Assembly (NCBI GenBank): GCA_036656615.1
Contig: JAVXHY010000007.1
Location: 18,008-82,007 of the forward strand
Source of the DNA: CAUPWF01 sp036656615
GTDB lineage: Bacteria; Bacillota; Clostridia; Lachnospirales; Lachnospiraceae
Direction: 5' to 3'
Length of the DNA: 64,000 bases
The stretch's first letter is position 1. The number at the start of each line of letters is the position of its first letter. The notes below the pieces were generated by a model. That model did no database searches, was not told the DNA's origin, and worked only from the letters and a program-made list of their open reading frames with translations. Position numbers and translations under genes: made by a program. Positions 1 through 9,338 of this stretch are shown piece by piece.

Positions 1-29
1 TATAGCAGCGGAGCATCTTTCCTTACTCC

Positions 30-650
30 TTATATAAAAGGATTCGATTTTCGTTCTTCCCCTATCGTTGTAATACGGTTATGTCCGGGATATACAATGG
101 TCTGATCTGGCAGACACAGCAATTTATTTCGAATAGATTCTTTCAGTACTGCTGTGCTTCCCGTAGGGAAATCACTTCTCCCAACTGATCGATGAAAAAG
201 AGTATCTCCAGAAAATAAAATTCCTTCCTTTTCCAAGTAATAACAGCAACTGCCAATGGTGTGTCCGGGTGTTTCTATCATTTGTAGCTCATATCCTGCC
301 AAATTCAAAACCGCCCCATCTGGTATACCAATCCCATTGGTATACGTATAATTCATACCAAAATCCCGAGACATATTCAATGTAGTATCTGCAATAAGCT
401 TCTGTTCTACTTCATTCACATATATGGGTATTTGAAATTCCTTTACCAATTCCTCAATTCCCATAATATGGTCAAAATGACCATGAGTCAGCACAATAGC
501 AACCGGTACCATCCCTATGCTTTTGATGTGACCAATCAAATAATCTGGAGCCTCACCCGGATCTATAATTACTAATTCCTTCCTATCTTCCTGCTCCAAC
601 AAATAACAATTCGTACCCACCATACCTACTACAAATGTTTCAACTTTCAT
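30..650 (-). CDS. MBL-fold hydrolase (glyoxalase II-like)
   Basis: Metallo-beta-lactamase-fold hydrolase of about 206 residues, resembling the short glyoxalase II / YcbL type thiolester hydrolases. The zinc-binding signature THGHFDH lies near residue 56, followed by a conserved ETPGHT histidine, SGDTLF aspartate and YPGHN histidine, so all metal ligands appear present. The preferred start is ATG at 650, 11 nt downstream of the relA stop and behind an AAGTGG sequence; an in-frame GTG at 659 is an alternative. The tight spacing suggests co-transcription with relA. It is probably cytoplasmic; the substrate cannot be read from sequence. Confidence 0.9.
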   Translation of the reverse strand: MKVETFVVGMVGTNCYLLEQEDRKELVIIDPGEAPDYLIGHIKSIGMVPVAIVLTHGHFDHIMGIEELVKEFQIPIYVNEVEQKLIADTTLNMSRDFGMNYTYTNGIGIPDGAVLNLAGYELQMIETPGHTIGSCCYYLEKEGILFSGDTLFHRSVGRSDFPTGSTAVLKESIRNKLLCLPDQTIVYPGHNRITTIGEERKSNPFI

Positions 651-661
651 AAATACCACTT

Positions 662-2968
662 TTATCCCTTTGTACGTTCTATGTCAATAATACCTTGTAA
701 CTGACGTACTTTTTCGATAATCCTTCCTAATTCTTCGCGTCCCTGCACAATAAATCCAAGCTCTATTGTGGCCGTACCCTGTTTGCTTGTACGAACATTC
801 ATGGACTTGACATCAATTTTATTTTCCGTTAGAATCTTAGAGATTTCCATTAATAAACCTTGGTGATCCGACGCATACATCTTAATTTCAGCTAAATACT
901 CTCCTTTAGAATCTAATGCATCGTCTTGTTCCCATTCCAGCTCCATTAATCTTGCTCTTTCACTTTCTGACAAATGAATAATATTTACACAGTCCGTTCG
1001 GTGAATAGATAATCCTCGACCACGAGTGATAAACCCTACAATTTCATCTCCCGGTACTGGATTACAGCATCTTGAAAAGCGAACTGCCATATCACTTGCA
1101 CCTTTTACAATAATACCACTTTTAGACTTTGCAATGTGTACCTTATTGTTCTTCGTTGCTTCCGATACTTTTTCTAAAATTGCTTCATTTGTAATAAGCT
1201 TTTTATGTTCTTTCCCATATTCCTCAACTAAACGGTTGACTATTTGTCCTTCTTTTAATCCTCCATGCCCCAATGCGGCCAGTACGGCATCCCAATCCTT
1301 AAATCCATACTTTTGTTGAACGACCTGCATGTACTTTGGCTTGGTAAGATCACTTAAGACATATGATTTTGCTTTACAATAGGCCGCTATCATTTCTTTC
1401 CCACGTACAATATTTTCTTCTTTAAATTCCTTTTTAAACCATTGATTGATCTTATTCTTTGCCTGGGTACTCTTTACAACATTTAACCAGTCACGACTTG
1501 GTCCTTTGGAATTTTGAGAGGTTAGGACTTCAATTCTATCTCCATTTTGCACACAATAATCAATGGGAACTAGTTTGCCGTTTACCCTGGCCCCTACCAT
1601 TTTATTTCCTACTGCACTGTGAATAGCATAAGCAAAGTCAATTGGTGTAGAACCATTCGGAAGACTTTTCACATCCCCATTTGGAGTAAAGCAATATACA
1701 TCTTCTGCAAACAAATCCAAATCGCCCTTAAGCAGATTGAGAAATTCCCGATTGTCAGACATGTCTCTTTGCCATTCTAGAATCTGTCTCAGCCAGCTAA
1801 GCTTTTCTTCTTCCTGTATTTTAACACTCTTCTTGCCATCTCCACTTTCTTTGTACTTCCAGTGAGCCGCGATTCCATACTCTGCTGTACGCTGCATGTC
1901 CACCGTACGGATTTGTATTTCAAAAGGCTGACCTGATGGGCTCATAAGAGTGGTATGCAACGATTGATACATATTTGGTTTTGGCATTGCAATATAATCC
2001 TTAAAGCGCCCAGGTATGGGCGTATAAAGCTCATGAATCAACCCAAGAACTGCATAACAATCCCGCACAGAATCCACTACAATTCTGACCGCAAATAAAT
2101 CATATACCTGTTCTACTGTTTTATCCTGATTTACCATCTTCTTATAAATACTAAAAAAATGCTTTACCCGTCCATACACTTCCCCATGAATAGACGCTTC
2201 CTTTAAATGAATAGAAACTTCTTTTACTATTTGCCTTACAAAATCCTCACGTTCTGTTTTACGAATATTAATCTGTTTGACCAAATCGTAATAAACTTCC
2301 GGATGCAGATATTGTAACGACAAATCATCTAGTTCCGTCTTTATTTTAGAAATTCCCAAACGTTGAGCAATGGGTGCATAGATATCCATTGTTTCCCTTG
2401 CTTTTTCTTTTTGTTTTTCAGGACGCATATATTGCAGCGTACGCATATTGTGTAAACGGTCAGCAAGCTTAATTAGAATAACCCGAATATCTTTTGCCAT
2501 TGCCAAGAACATTTTTCTTAAATTCTCTGCCTGTACCTCTAGTTTATCTGATGAATAGGATAATTGACCCAGCTTCGTAACACCGTCCACTAATAATGCA
2601 ACCTCTGACCCAAATTCTTTTTCTACCTCTTCCTCCGTCAAAATTGTATCTTCTACCACATCATGTAGCATCCCTGCAACAATGGTCTCTTTGTCAAGCT
2701 CCAATTCAGCCAGAATAATTCCTACCCAAAGAGGATGAATAATGTAGTATTCTCCCGATTTACGAAATTGTCCTTCGTGCGCATTTTTCGCAATATGATA
2801 AGCCTTTTCTATCATAGAGATATCAGCAGACGGATGATACTTTCGTATTCTTGCAATTAAGGTCTGGTACAACTGTTCAGGGTCTTGATAATCAACAGGT
2901 GCTTTTACTGCATGCCCATCCACGATTTTCAAGTCTTTTGTTTTTTCATTTTCTTTGGCAGCTGTCAT
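662..2968 (-). CDS. relA: Bifunctional (p)ppGpp synthetase/hydrolase RelA/SpoT
   Basis: Long RSH stringent-response enzyme of 768 residues, the usual family length. In order: an HD hydrolase domain (HP near 78, GMLHDVVEDT near 99-108), a synthetase domain (about 260-370, including GRFKDYIAMPKPNMYQSLHTT-like sequence in two adjoining motifs), a TGS domain (about 425-485), a conserved cysteine-rich zinc-finger region (FSRCCNPVPGDEI) and a C-terminal ACT domain. The intact HD pair supports pppGpp hydrolysis as well as synthesis. The start ATG is preceded by AAGGAGG at good spacing. It sits 20 nt after apt and just before an MBL hydrolase, forming a recJ-apt-relA type operon common in Firmicutes. 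Confidence 0.97.
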   Translation of the reverse strand: MTAAKENEKTKDLKIVDGHAVKAPVDYQDPEQLYQTLIARIRKYHPSADISMIEKAYHIAKNAHEGQFRKSGEYYIIHPLWVGIILAELELDKETIVAGMLHDVVEDTILTEEEVEKEFGSEVALLVDGVTKLGQLSYSSDKLEVQAENLRKMFLAMAKDIRVILIKLADRLHNMRTLQYMRPEKQKEKARETMDIYAPIAQRLGISKIKTELDDLSLQYLHPEVYYDLVKQINIRKTEREDFVRQIVKEVSIHLKEASIHGEVYGRVKHFFSIYKKMVNQDKTVEQVYDLFAVRIVVDSVRDCYAVLGLIHELYTPIPGRFKDYIAMPKPNMYQSLHTTLMSPSGQPFEIQIRTVDMQRTAEYGIAAHWKYKESGDGKKSVKIQEEEKLSWLRQILEWQRDMSDNREFLNLLKGDLDLFAEDVYCFTPNGDVKSLPNGSTPIDFAYAIHSAVGNKMVGARVNGKLVPIDYCVQNGDRIEVLTSQNSKGPSRDWLNVVKSTQAKNKINQWFKKEFKEENIVRGKEMIAAYCKAKSYVLSDLTKPKYMQVVQQKYGFKDWDAVLAALGHGGLKEGQIVNRLVEEYGKEHKKLITNEAILEKVSEATKNNKVHIAKSKSGIIVKGASDMAVRFSRCCNPVPGDEIVGFITRGRGLSIHRTDCVNIIHLSESERARLMELEWEQDDALDSKGEYLAEIKMYASDHQGLLMEISKILTENKIDVKSMNVRTSKQGTATIELGFIVQGREELGRIIEKVRQLQGIIDIERTKG

Positions 2969-2988
2969 ATCATTCCCCTCCTTTTGTA

Positions 2989-3513
2989 TTATTTTCCCGA
3001 ATATGTGATAACAGAATCCACCTCATATCCTTGTATTTTATTTCTTCCTTCTAATCCTGCAAGTTCTATTAAAAAAACGGTTTTCACAACAATGCCCCCT
3101 AGCATTTCTACCATTTGAATAACTGCATCGGTGGTTCCACCCGTTGCCATAAGATCATCCACAATTACAACCTTCTGCCCCGGTTTGATAGAATTCTTAT
3201 GCATTTCCAATGTAGCAGTTCCATACTCTAATTCATATTCTACTTCAATGGTTTCACCCGGCAGCTTTCCTTTTTTACGTACCGGCACAAATGATTTATT
3301 TAAATTATATGCAATTGGCATACCAAAAATAAAACCTCGCGATTCCGAACCAATCACCACATCAAATTCTATATCCTTTATTTTGTTCTGCATTAAATCA
3401 ATTGCCAGTTTTAAGCCATCTGCATCTTCTAATACACTGGTAATATCACGAAATATGATCCCTTTTTTCGGAAAGTCATCTATACTACGAATATATTCTT
3501 CCATTTGTTTCAT
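2989..3513 (-). CDS. apt: Adenine phosphoribosyltransferase
   Basis: Purine salvage enzyme converting adenine and PRPP to AMP, about 174 residues. The N-terminal sequence (EEYIRSIDDFPKKGIIFRDIT) is typical of the family, and the PRPP-binding loop VVIVDDLMATGGTTD is intact. The ATG at 3513 is chosen because it gives the family N-terminus and has a GGGTGGTGG stretch upstream; a TTG two codons earlier is less likely. It lies between recJ and relA in the same direction, the usual Firmicutes arrangement linking purine salvage with the stringent response. Confidence 0.96.
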   Translation of the reverse strand: MKQMEEYIRSIDDFPKKGIIFRDITSVLEDADGLKLAIDLMQNKIKDIEFDVVIGSESRGFIFGMPIAYNLNKSFVPVRKKGKLPGETIEVEYELEYGTATLEMHKNSIKPGQKVVIVDDLMATGGTTDAVIQMVEMLGGIVVKTVFLIELAGLEGRNKIQGYEVDSVITYSGK

Positions 3514-3563
3514 TCCCAATTTTCCACCACCCTTTTTGCGAAATATTATCTTTTAGTATATCA

Positions 3564-5327
3564 CTATTGATAGTTTTGCACAACTATTTGAAGTTTTTTT
3601 TGCCCCATGTATTCATTGATATCCGGATAATAAGTAAATGCCATTTTTACATCCGGCTTTTTGCCATTCAAAAGTTCCTTTATGGTTTCTTCTCCAAATT
3701 TTTCTGACATGTAGGCGATACAGGTTTCTACTTTTCCGAAGTAAATTGCCTCCATTCCAGTTCCTCTTTGATCTTCTGCAGAAAATTTTAACACATTTTT
3801 ATTCTTTCCTATGATTCTCATACTTTTAATCTGTATCTCTTTTTCCGCAAATAAAGGTTTGGTATTTCCTTTACCAAATGGTTCTAAAAGTGTCAGTTCC
3901 TGAATCAGTTGTTCATTAATCAAATGAAAGGGCAGCTGCATATCAATGGATACCTTGGGAATAAAGTCCTCTTTGGTCAAAGTCGTAAGCTGATTGATCT
4001 TTTCACGAAATTTCATAAGATTTTCTTCTTTCATAGATAAGCCTACTGCCATATGATGACCACCAAATTTGGTATATAGATCTTTGCATTTACTAAATTC
4101 CTCAAACATGTTATACGCTTCTATGGAGCGTCCGGAACCTTTGATTTCAACTTCCCCTTTTGTCAATACAATACACGGCTTATGATAAGCTTCTCTAATT
4201 CTCCCAGCTATAATTCCAGCCAAACTTTCATGACAATCCGGTAAATAGATTACCAATATTTTTTGCTCTGTGAAAGAAGCATTCTGCAATTGCTCCATTG
4301 CCTGTTGGACTCCATGCATAGTCATTTCCTTTCGGTGATCGTTCAATGCTTTTAAGTCTCCTGCTAAAATATCAGCTTCTTTCTTTGACTTACTGCACAA
4401 AAGATCCAATGCTCTTTTTGCAGTATCTAACCGTCCGCTTGCATTCATACATGGCCCCAATACAAATCCAATATGATAGGCCGATAAATGCTCTGGGGAA
4501 ATTTGTGTGCACTCCATAAGTGCCTTTAAACCTAGATTCTTCGTATGCTGAATCATTTCCAGACCCTGTTTTACAAAGATACGATTTTCATTGACCAAAT
4601 CCATGACATCACCTACTGTAGCAATTGCTACATTTTCCATAAGATAATCAATTTCTTCTGCATCGCCCCCTGTCACATTAATCAGCGCTTCCACTACTTT
4701 ATATGCTACCCCTGCTCCGCACAATCCATCAAAAGGATAAGTACAATCGGTTTGTTTCGGGTTTACAACAGCATCCGCTGGCGGAAGGATGTATCTTCTT
4801 CCTTCTTTTACCTCCTCATATGGAACTTCATGATGATCGGTTATAATGACTGTCATGCCCATACTCTTGGCATACTGAACCTCTTGATACGCAGCAATAC
4901 CGTTATCACATGTTATAATTGTATCAATATCACATTCCAATGCGCGATCAATCAATTGTGCATTCAAACCATATCCATCCTTCATGCGATCTGGAATATC
5001 AGTATCAACCTGACCGCCCAGGCTCTTTATTCCTTCTAGAAGTATATAGGCAGCATTCACACCATCAATATCATAGTCTCCAATGATACGAATTGTTTTT
5101 CCTTCCTGTATTTTTTCAGATAGAATTGCTACCGCTTTATCCATATCCTTCATTAACATTCCATCAAACAATTCATCCAAACTTCCATGTAAATAACAAT
5201 CAATCTCTTTTTCATCTATCAGATCTCTGTTTCGTATTAAACGAGCAATGATGGGATTTATACCAAATGTTTCCGCAATTTTCAAAAAATCGGCACCTTT
5301 TCTCATTTCAAACCATTTTTCTTTCAT
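3564..5327 (-). CDS. recJ: Single-stranded-DNA-specific exonuclease RecJ
   Basis: DHH-superfamily 5'-3' single-strand DNA exonuclease used in recombination and base-excision repair, about 587 residues. The metal-binding motifs are visible: GDYDIDG, TCDNGIAA, ITDHHEVP and the GLCGAGVAYK region, followed by a DHHA1-type domain (CHESLAGIIAGRI, GSGRS, GGHHMAVG) and a C-terminal OB-like region. The frame stays open up to 5432, but that extension would run through a terminator hairpin and into secDF. The ATG at 5327 has AAAGGGA at suitable distance and gives the expected N-terminus. It is 50 nt upstream of apt. Confidence 0.93.
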   Translation of the reverse strand: MKEKWFEMRKGADFLKIAETFGINPIIARLIRNRDLIDEKEIDCYLHGSLDELFDGMLMKDMDKAVAILSEKIQEGKTIRIIGDYDIDGVNAAYILLEGIKSLGGQVDTDIPDRMKDGYGLNAQLIDRALECDIDTIITCDNGIAAYQEVQYAKSMGMTVIITDHHEVPYEEVKEGRRYILPPADAVVNPKQTDCTYPFDGLCGAGVAYKVVEALINVTGGDAEEIDYLMENVAIATVGDVMDLVNENRIFVKQGLEMIQHTKNLGLKALMECTQISPEHLSAYHIGFVLGPCMNASGRLDTAKRALDLLCSKSKKEADILAGDLKALNDHRKEMTMHGVQQAMEQLQNASFTEQKILVIYLPDCHESLAGIIAGRIREAYHKPCIVLTKGEVEIKGSGRSIEAYNMFEEFSKCKDLYTKFGGHHMAVGLSMKEENLMKFREKINQLTTLTKEDFIPKVSIDMQLPFHLINEQLIQELTLLEPFGKGNTKPLFAEKEIQIKSMRIIGKNKNVLKFSAEDQRGTGMEAIYFGKVETCIAYMSEKFGEETIKELLNGKKPDVKMAFTYYPDINEYMGQKKLQIVVQNYQ

Positions 5328-5360
5328 ATCTTTTTCCCTTTCCGCAGTAAATGATACCGG

Positions 5361-5393
5361 AAAAAAATGTTGCAGGAAAATTCCTGCAACATT
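5361..5393 (-). terminator. Intrinsic terminator after secDF
   Basis: Perfect 13-bp inverted repeat (arms 5366-5378 and 5381-5393, 2-nt spacer) followed on the minus strand by a run of T. It lies between the secDF stop and the recJ start, leaving only about 33 nt before the recJ ATG. Confidence 0.85.
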
Positions 5394-5409
5394 ATCATTA
5401 ACGCATACC

Positions 5410-7560
5410 TTATTTGGCCTTTTTCTTGCCAATTCTAGTTTTCATCAAATACCACCATGCACCAGTCAGGCATACAGATGAATAAGCTCCACATACAATA
5501 CCAACCATCAATGGAAGTGCAAATTCCTTAATGGAATTTACGCCCAAGACATACAGCACTGCTACCATTACAAACGTGGTAAGAGAAGTGTAAATACTTC
5601 TAGTTAATGTCTGTGTAATACTCTTATTGACTACATAAGCTAGATCTTCATTTTTCTTGCGCAATTTTAACTCTTCACGAATTCTGTCAAAGATAACTAT
5701 TGTTGCATTGATTGAATATCCTACAATAGTAAGCATGCAGGCAATAAATGTACTTCCTACCGAAATTCTTGCAATGCCATAGAACGCAAGTACTACCAAT
5801 ACATCATGAAGCAATGCCGTTACTGCACTGGCTGCAAAGCGAACATCCTTAAATCGAATCCATATATAAAGCAGCATACAAAATGTTGCAATTGCTACAG
5901 CTACTAATGCATCTGAACGCATTTCTTTACTGATAGTAGAACTAATATTTTCAGAAGTAATCAATGTCTGATCCACGCCAAATTCTTTTACCATGGCTGC
6001 ATTTAATGCCTCACGCTCGTCTAGGTTCAAAGACTTTGTTTTAAAGATAATCTGTTTAGATTCCTGCACCTTCTGAGCTTGAACACCCGCTTTTCCAATG
6101 ACATCTTCTACTACCGGTATTATTTTCGAGTCTACTTCCCCAATAGAATAATCCTCATTAAATGTTACATTGGTAGACGTTCCGCCTTTGAATTCCAAGC
6201 TATAATTCAGTCCACCTTTTCCATTGCTGTAATTCACGCCCATACCAATAAGCCCGGCTGTAATAATTACAAAGGAGAGTATAAAACAAATCTTCTTTTT
6301 CCCAAGGAAGTCCATAACTTTTCGTTCTTTTTTCTTCCCTGCATAATATTTGACATCTCTAATTCCCACTGCATAGAATGCATAAATAATCATACGTGTA
6401 ATTACCAATGCCGTAAACATGGATACCACAATACCAAGTGCTAAGGTTTGTGCAAATCCTTTCACACTACCTGTTCCCTTTAATCCCAACACTAACGCTG
6501 CAATTAAAGTGGTAATATTTCCATCCACAATAGCCGATAATGCTTTTTGAAAACCAGCCTTTAAGGAAGTTTTTACACTTTTTCCAGCTATGATTTCTTC
6601 CTTTACCCTTGCAAATATAATAACATTTGCATCTACCGCCATACCAATACTTAAGATAATACCTGCAATACCCGGTAAAGTCAGAGTGATATTAAATGCA
6701 TTCAGTAATACCAAAATCAATCCAGTATATATCACCAATGCCAAACTAGATGCCAAGCCTGGAAGCAGATAGACCATACACATAAAGACAAAGATAATGC
6801 CCAGTCCAATTGCTCCCGCAACTAAACTTGTACTAATAGCTTCTTCACCCAGTTGTGCTCCCACTACATTGGAACGCAATTCTTCTAATTGCAGCTGCAG
6901 TCCACCAATACGAATAGTAGATGCCAGACTTTCTGCTTCTTCAAAGGATGCCATACCATCTATGTAAGCCTGTCCTCCTGTGATTTCTTGTTTCACACGT
7001 GGATTACTTACAATCTGATCATCATATACAATGGCAATCTGCTTGCCAACATTTGCTTTGGTAGCTTCTGCAAACTTTTGACTTCCATCTTTTGTCAGAG
7101 AAAGTTCTACAATATACTGCTTATTATTCATATCATCCTGTGATGTTTTTGCAGCAGCAGTAGCAATATCCGTTCCATTTAGAAGTGTTGTTCCATCTTC
7201 TGATTGAAATTCCAAAGAACCCGGCTTTCCAAGTTCATCCAGAATTTTATTTGCATCGGTCACTCCCGGTATTTCAATACTGATACGATTACTGCCTTCC
7301 TGATAAACAGTTGCTTCTGTACTGTACTGTTCCACACGTTTTTGCAGCTTGTAAATTGTATCTTTCATCTGTTCATCTGTAGGCTTGTCATTTTTTACCT
7401 GATATGTAATGCTGACTCCTCCAGCTAAATCTAGTCCCAGTTTGATATTTTTGACTGCACCTGTTTTCCCTGCACCAAACCCAACTACTGTGGTAAAAAC
7501 CAATAATCCAATTAAAGCTGCTGCAGCAACTAAGTTCAGTATGCCTTTATTTTTCTTCAT
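5410..7560 (-). CDS. secDF: Fused protein translocase subunit SecDF
   Basis: Single-chain SecD-SecF membrane component of the Sec export machinery, 716 residues. The SecD half has an N-terminal membrane segment (about 8-28), the D1 motif KLGLDLAGGVSI near 41, a periplasmic-type P1 domain and a membrane bundle containing GMAVDANVIIFARVKEE. The SecF half begins after about residue 415 with LEFKGGTST and ends with a second membrane bundle (VGYSINATIVIFDRIREE). Both halves keep the conserved Asp-Asn/Ile elements. The ATG has GAAAGGG upstream. It starts 3 nt after scfB, so it is probably co-transcribed with the SCIFF maturase, a linkage known in Clostridia. Confidence 0.95.
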   Translation of the reverse strand: MKKNKGILNLVAAAALIGLLVFTTVVGFGAGKTGAVKNIKLGLDLAGGVSITYQVKNDKPTDEQMKDTIYKLQKRVEQYSTEATVYQEGSNRISIEIPGVTDANKILDELGKPGSLEFQSEDGTTLLNGTDIATAAAKTSQDDMNNKQYIVELSLTKDGSQKFAEATKANVGKQIAIVYDDQIVSNPRVKQEITGGQAYIDGMASFEEAESLASTIRIGGLQLQLEELRSNVVGAQLGEEAISTSLVAGAIGLGIIFVFMCMVYLLPGLASSLALVIYTGLILVLLNAFNITLTLPGIAGIILSIGMAVDANVIIFARVKEEIIAGKSVKTSLKAGFQKALSAIVDGNITTLIAALVLGLKGTGSVKGFAQTLALGIVVSMFTALVITRMIIYAFYAVGIRDVKYYAGKKKERKVMDFLGKKKICFILSFVIITAGLIGMGVNYSNGKGGLNYSLEFKGGTSTNVTFNEDYSIGEVDSKIIPVVEDVIGKAGVQAQKVQESKQIIFKTKSLNLDEREALNAAMVKEFGVDQTLITSENISSTISKEMRSDALVAVAIATFCMLLYIWIRFKDVRFAASAVTALLHDVLVVLAFYGIARISVGSTFIACMLTIVGYSINATIVIFDRIREELKLRKKNEDLAYVVNKSITQTLTRSIYTSLTTFVMVAVLYVLGVNSIKEFALPLMVGIVCGAYSSVCLTGAWWYLMKTRIGKKKAK

Positions 7561-7563
7561 GCT

Positions 7564-8967
7564 TTACACCCTTTCTCTGTCTGCTAGCGCAGCTTTCATC
7601 ATAATTGCACATTCCACACGTTTTCTCTGCATTTCACATCCCAAATCGTAGGTATTGTGAATCGAGCCATGAAATTTATGCGAATTGGCCATACAGCCTC
7701 CACTACAGTAAAATTTTGCAAAACAATTTCTGCAATTGTCTTTGGAATATACACTACAGCCTCGAAATTCTTCTGCTATTTCCGGCTTTGTAATTCCATC
7801 CTCTACATTACCCATCAGAAATTCTTCTTCTCCAACAAATTGATGACAAGGATACAAATCACCCCATGGTGTAACCGCCAAATACTCAGTTCCCGAACCA
7901 CATCCAGATAATCTCTTTGCCACACAAGGCCCACCATCCAAATCAAGCATAAAATGGAAAAAGGTAAATCCCTTTCCGTTCTTTTCCCTATCGACCATTG
8001 TTCTTGCCAGGGTATCATACTCTGCAAAAATAATGGGCAGATCTTTCTTTTGAATAGCATAAGGCTCTGTATCATCTGCTACCACAGGTTCCATGGATAT
8101 CTGTTCAAAGCCCAAATCAGCAAAATGTAATACATCCTTTGAAAAGTCTAGATTTCGGTTAGTAAACGTGCCACGAATATAGTATTTCTCCTGTTTACGG
8201 CTATCTGCTAGTTTTTGGAATTTCGGAACAATAAGATCATAGCTTCCTGATCCATTACGGAAAGGTCTCATACTATCATTAATTTCTTTTCTTCCATCCA
8301 AACTTAATACTACATTATCCATTTCTTGATTCACAAACGATTCTACTTCTTTATTTAACAATACACCATTGGTCGTTAGTGTAAATCGGAATTTTTTATT
8401 GTAATGCTTTTCCTGTTCTCTGCCATACGCAACCAGCTCTTTTACAACCCCCCAGTTCATAAGTGGTTCTCCTCCAAAGAAGTCCACTTCCAGGTTTACG
8501 CGATTACCTGAATTAGCAATGAGAAAATCCAAAGCCTTTTTCCCAATTTCACTACTCATCAGAGCACGGCGGCCATGATATTCGCCCTCCTCTGCAAAAC
8601 AATATTTACATGCAAGATTGCAATCATGTGCAATGTGAAGACACATGGCTTTTACAACCGTTTTTCGTTTTTTAATATCTCCTATGTAAGCTTCATAAAT
8701 ATCTGGTGTAAATAGTCTGGATTGTTCTGTTAATTCTTTCAGATCTTCCAAAGCTTCATCTATCTCTTCTTTTCTATATATTTCCCCTAATTCCTTATAA
8801 AGATTCTCTATAATAATAGGTTCCTCTAACATCTCTTTCGTGTAATCCTGCTTTGTCTTATTCAAGCTGGCAACCACATCATAGCAAAGCTTGTCCATTA
8901 CATGAACCGAGCCACTATTCACATCTAGAACTATAAAATAGCCATTATTTTGGTACTGATGAATCAC
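7564..8967 (-). CDS. scfB: SCIFF peptide maturase, radical SAM/SPASM
   Basis: Thioether cross-link-forming maturase for the six-cysteine (SCIFF) peptide, 467 residues. The radical-SAM cluster motif is C116-X3-C120-X2-C123, preceded by an N-terminal peptide-recognition (RRE-like) region. A C-terminal SPASM-type cysteine set is visible (CGSGTEYLAVTPWGDLYPCH, then CRNCFAKFYCSGGC and a final CEMQ). Family members install Cys-to-Thr alpha-thioethers. The start is GTG at 8967 with GAAAGGCGG upstream. The substrate gene scfA is immediately upstream, and secDF follows 3 nt after the stop. Confidence 0.95.
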   Translation of the reverse strand: MIHQYQNNGYFIVLDVNSGSVHVMDKLCYDVVASLNKTKQDYTKEMLEEPIIIENLYKELGEIYRKEEIDEALEDLKELTEQSRLFTPDIYEAYIGDIKKRKTVVKAMCLHIAHDCNLACKYCFAEEGEYHGRRALMSSEIGKKALDFLIANSGNRVNLEVDFFGGEPLMNWGVVKELVAYGREQEKHYNKKFRFTLTTNGVLLNKEVESFVNQEMDNVVLSLDGRKEINDSMRPFRNGSGSYDLIVPKFQKLADSRKQEKYYIRGTFTNRNLDFSKDVLHFADLGFEQISMEPVVADDTEPYAIQKKDLPIIFAEYDTLARTMVDREKNGKGFTFFHFMLDLDGGPCVAKRLSGCGSGTEYLAVTPWGDLYPCHQFVGEEEFLMGNVEDGITKPEIAEEFRGCSVYSKDNCRNCFAKFYCSGGCMANSHKFHGSIHNTYDLGCEMQRKRVECAIMMKAALADRERV

Positions 8968-9030
8968 AACAGATACCGCCTTTCATTTCAATTTTCTTAT
9001 AACCGGCAAATCATTTCATTTGCTATCGTA

Positions 9031-9060
9031 AAAACAGGCAGCGCCCTAAGTCGCTGCCTG
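9031..9060 (-). terminator. Hairpin between scfA and scfB (terminator/attenuator)
   Basis: Perfect 9-bp GC-rich inverted repeat (arms 9035-9043 and 9052-9060) followed on the minus strand by only four T. It lies just after scfA. Partial termination would make scfA transcript more abundant than scfB. Confidence 0.65.
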
Positions 9061-9084
9061 GATCTAAACTTTATGCGATAATAT

Positions 9085-9228
9085 TTACTTCTTCTGTTCG
9101 CAAGTTTGATTACCAACAGTACAAGATGTCTTGCATGCAGATTGGCATGATGTCTGACATTCTCCACATCCACCCTTTTTCACTGTATTATTTAATGTTT
9201 GATTATTTAATGTTTTGATATGTTTCAT
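9085..9228 (-). CDS. scfA: SCIFF six-cysteine ribosomal peptide precursor
   Basis: A 47-residue peptide, read by translating the minus strand directly. It starts MKHIKTLNNQTLNN and has a core with six cysteines spaced C-X2-C-X3-C-X3-C-X3-C-X6-C (residues 21, 24, 28, 32, 36 and 43), then a short EQKK tail. This is the conserved SCIFF family (six cysteines in forty-five), nearly universal in Clostridia. The ATG has a strong AAGGAGG at 8-9 nt. It lies upstream of its maturase scfB. The mature product is a thioether-bridged peptide whose function is not established. Confidence 0.96.
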   Translation of the reverse strand: MKHIKTLNNQTLNNTVKKGGCGECQTSCQSACKTSCTVGNQTCEQKK

Positions 9229-9286
9229 TTCTATTCCTCCTTGGCTTTCTGAAGCTTCATTTCATACAAAGCTGCCTATTTGGTTT

Positions 9287-9315
9287 ATTATAGCATAAGG
9301 GTTCATTTTTTTAAA
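9287..9315 (-). promoter_or_regulatory. Sigma-A-type promoter of scfA
   Basis: Minus strand -35 TTTAAA (9310-9315), 17-nt spacer, extended -10 TGCTATAAT (TATAAT at 9287-9292), about 60 nt upstream of the scfA start codon. Confidence 0.6.
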
Positions 9316-9338
9316 GTACTTTTTTATATCGTCACAAC

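Noticed and set aside
4545..5039. Plus-strand open frame inside recJ
   Set aside because: It is antisense to a well-conserved gene, with no ribosome-binding site and unnatural Cys/Ile-rich composition.
5328..5432. Longer recJ N-terminus overlapping secDF
   Set aside because: It would translate through the secDF terminator hairpin and has no ribosome-binding site; the ATG at 5327 does.
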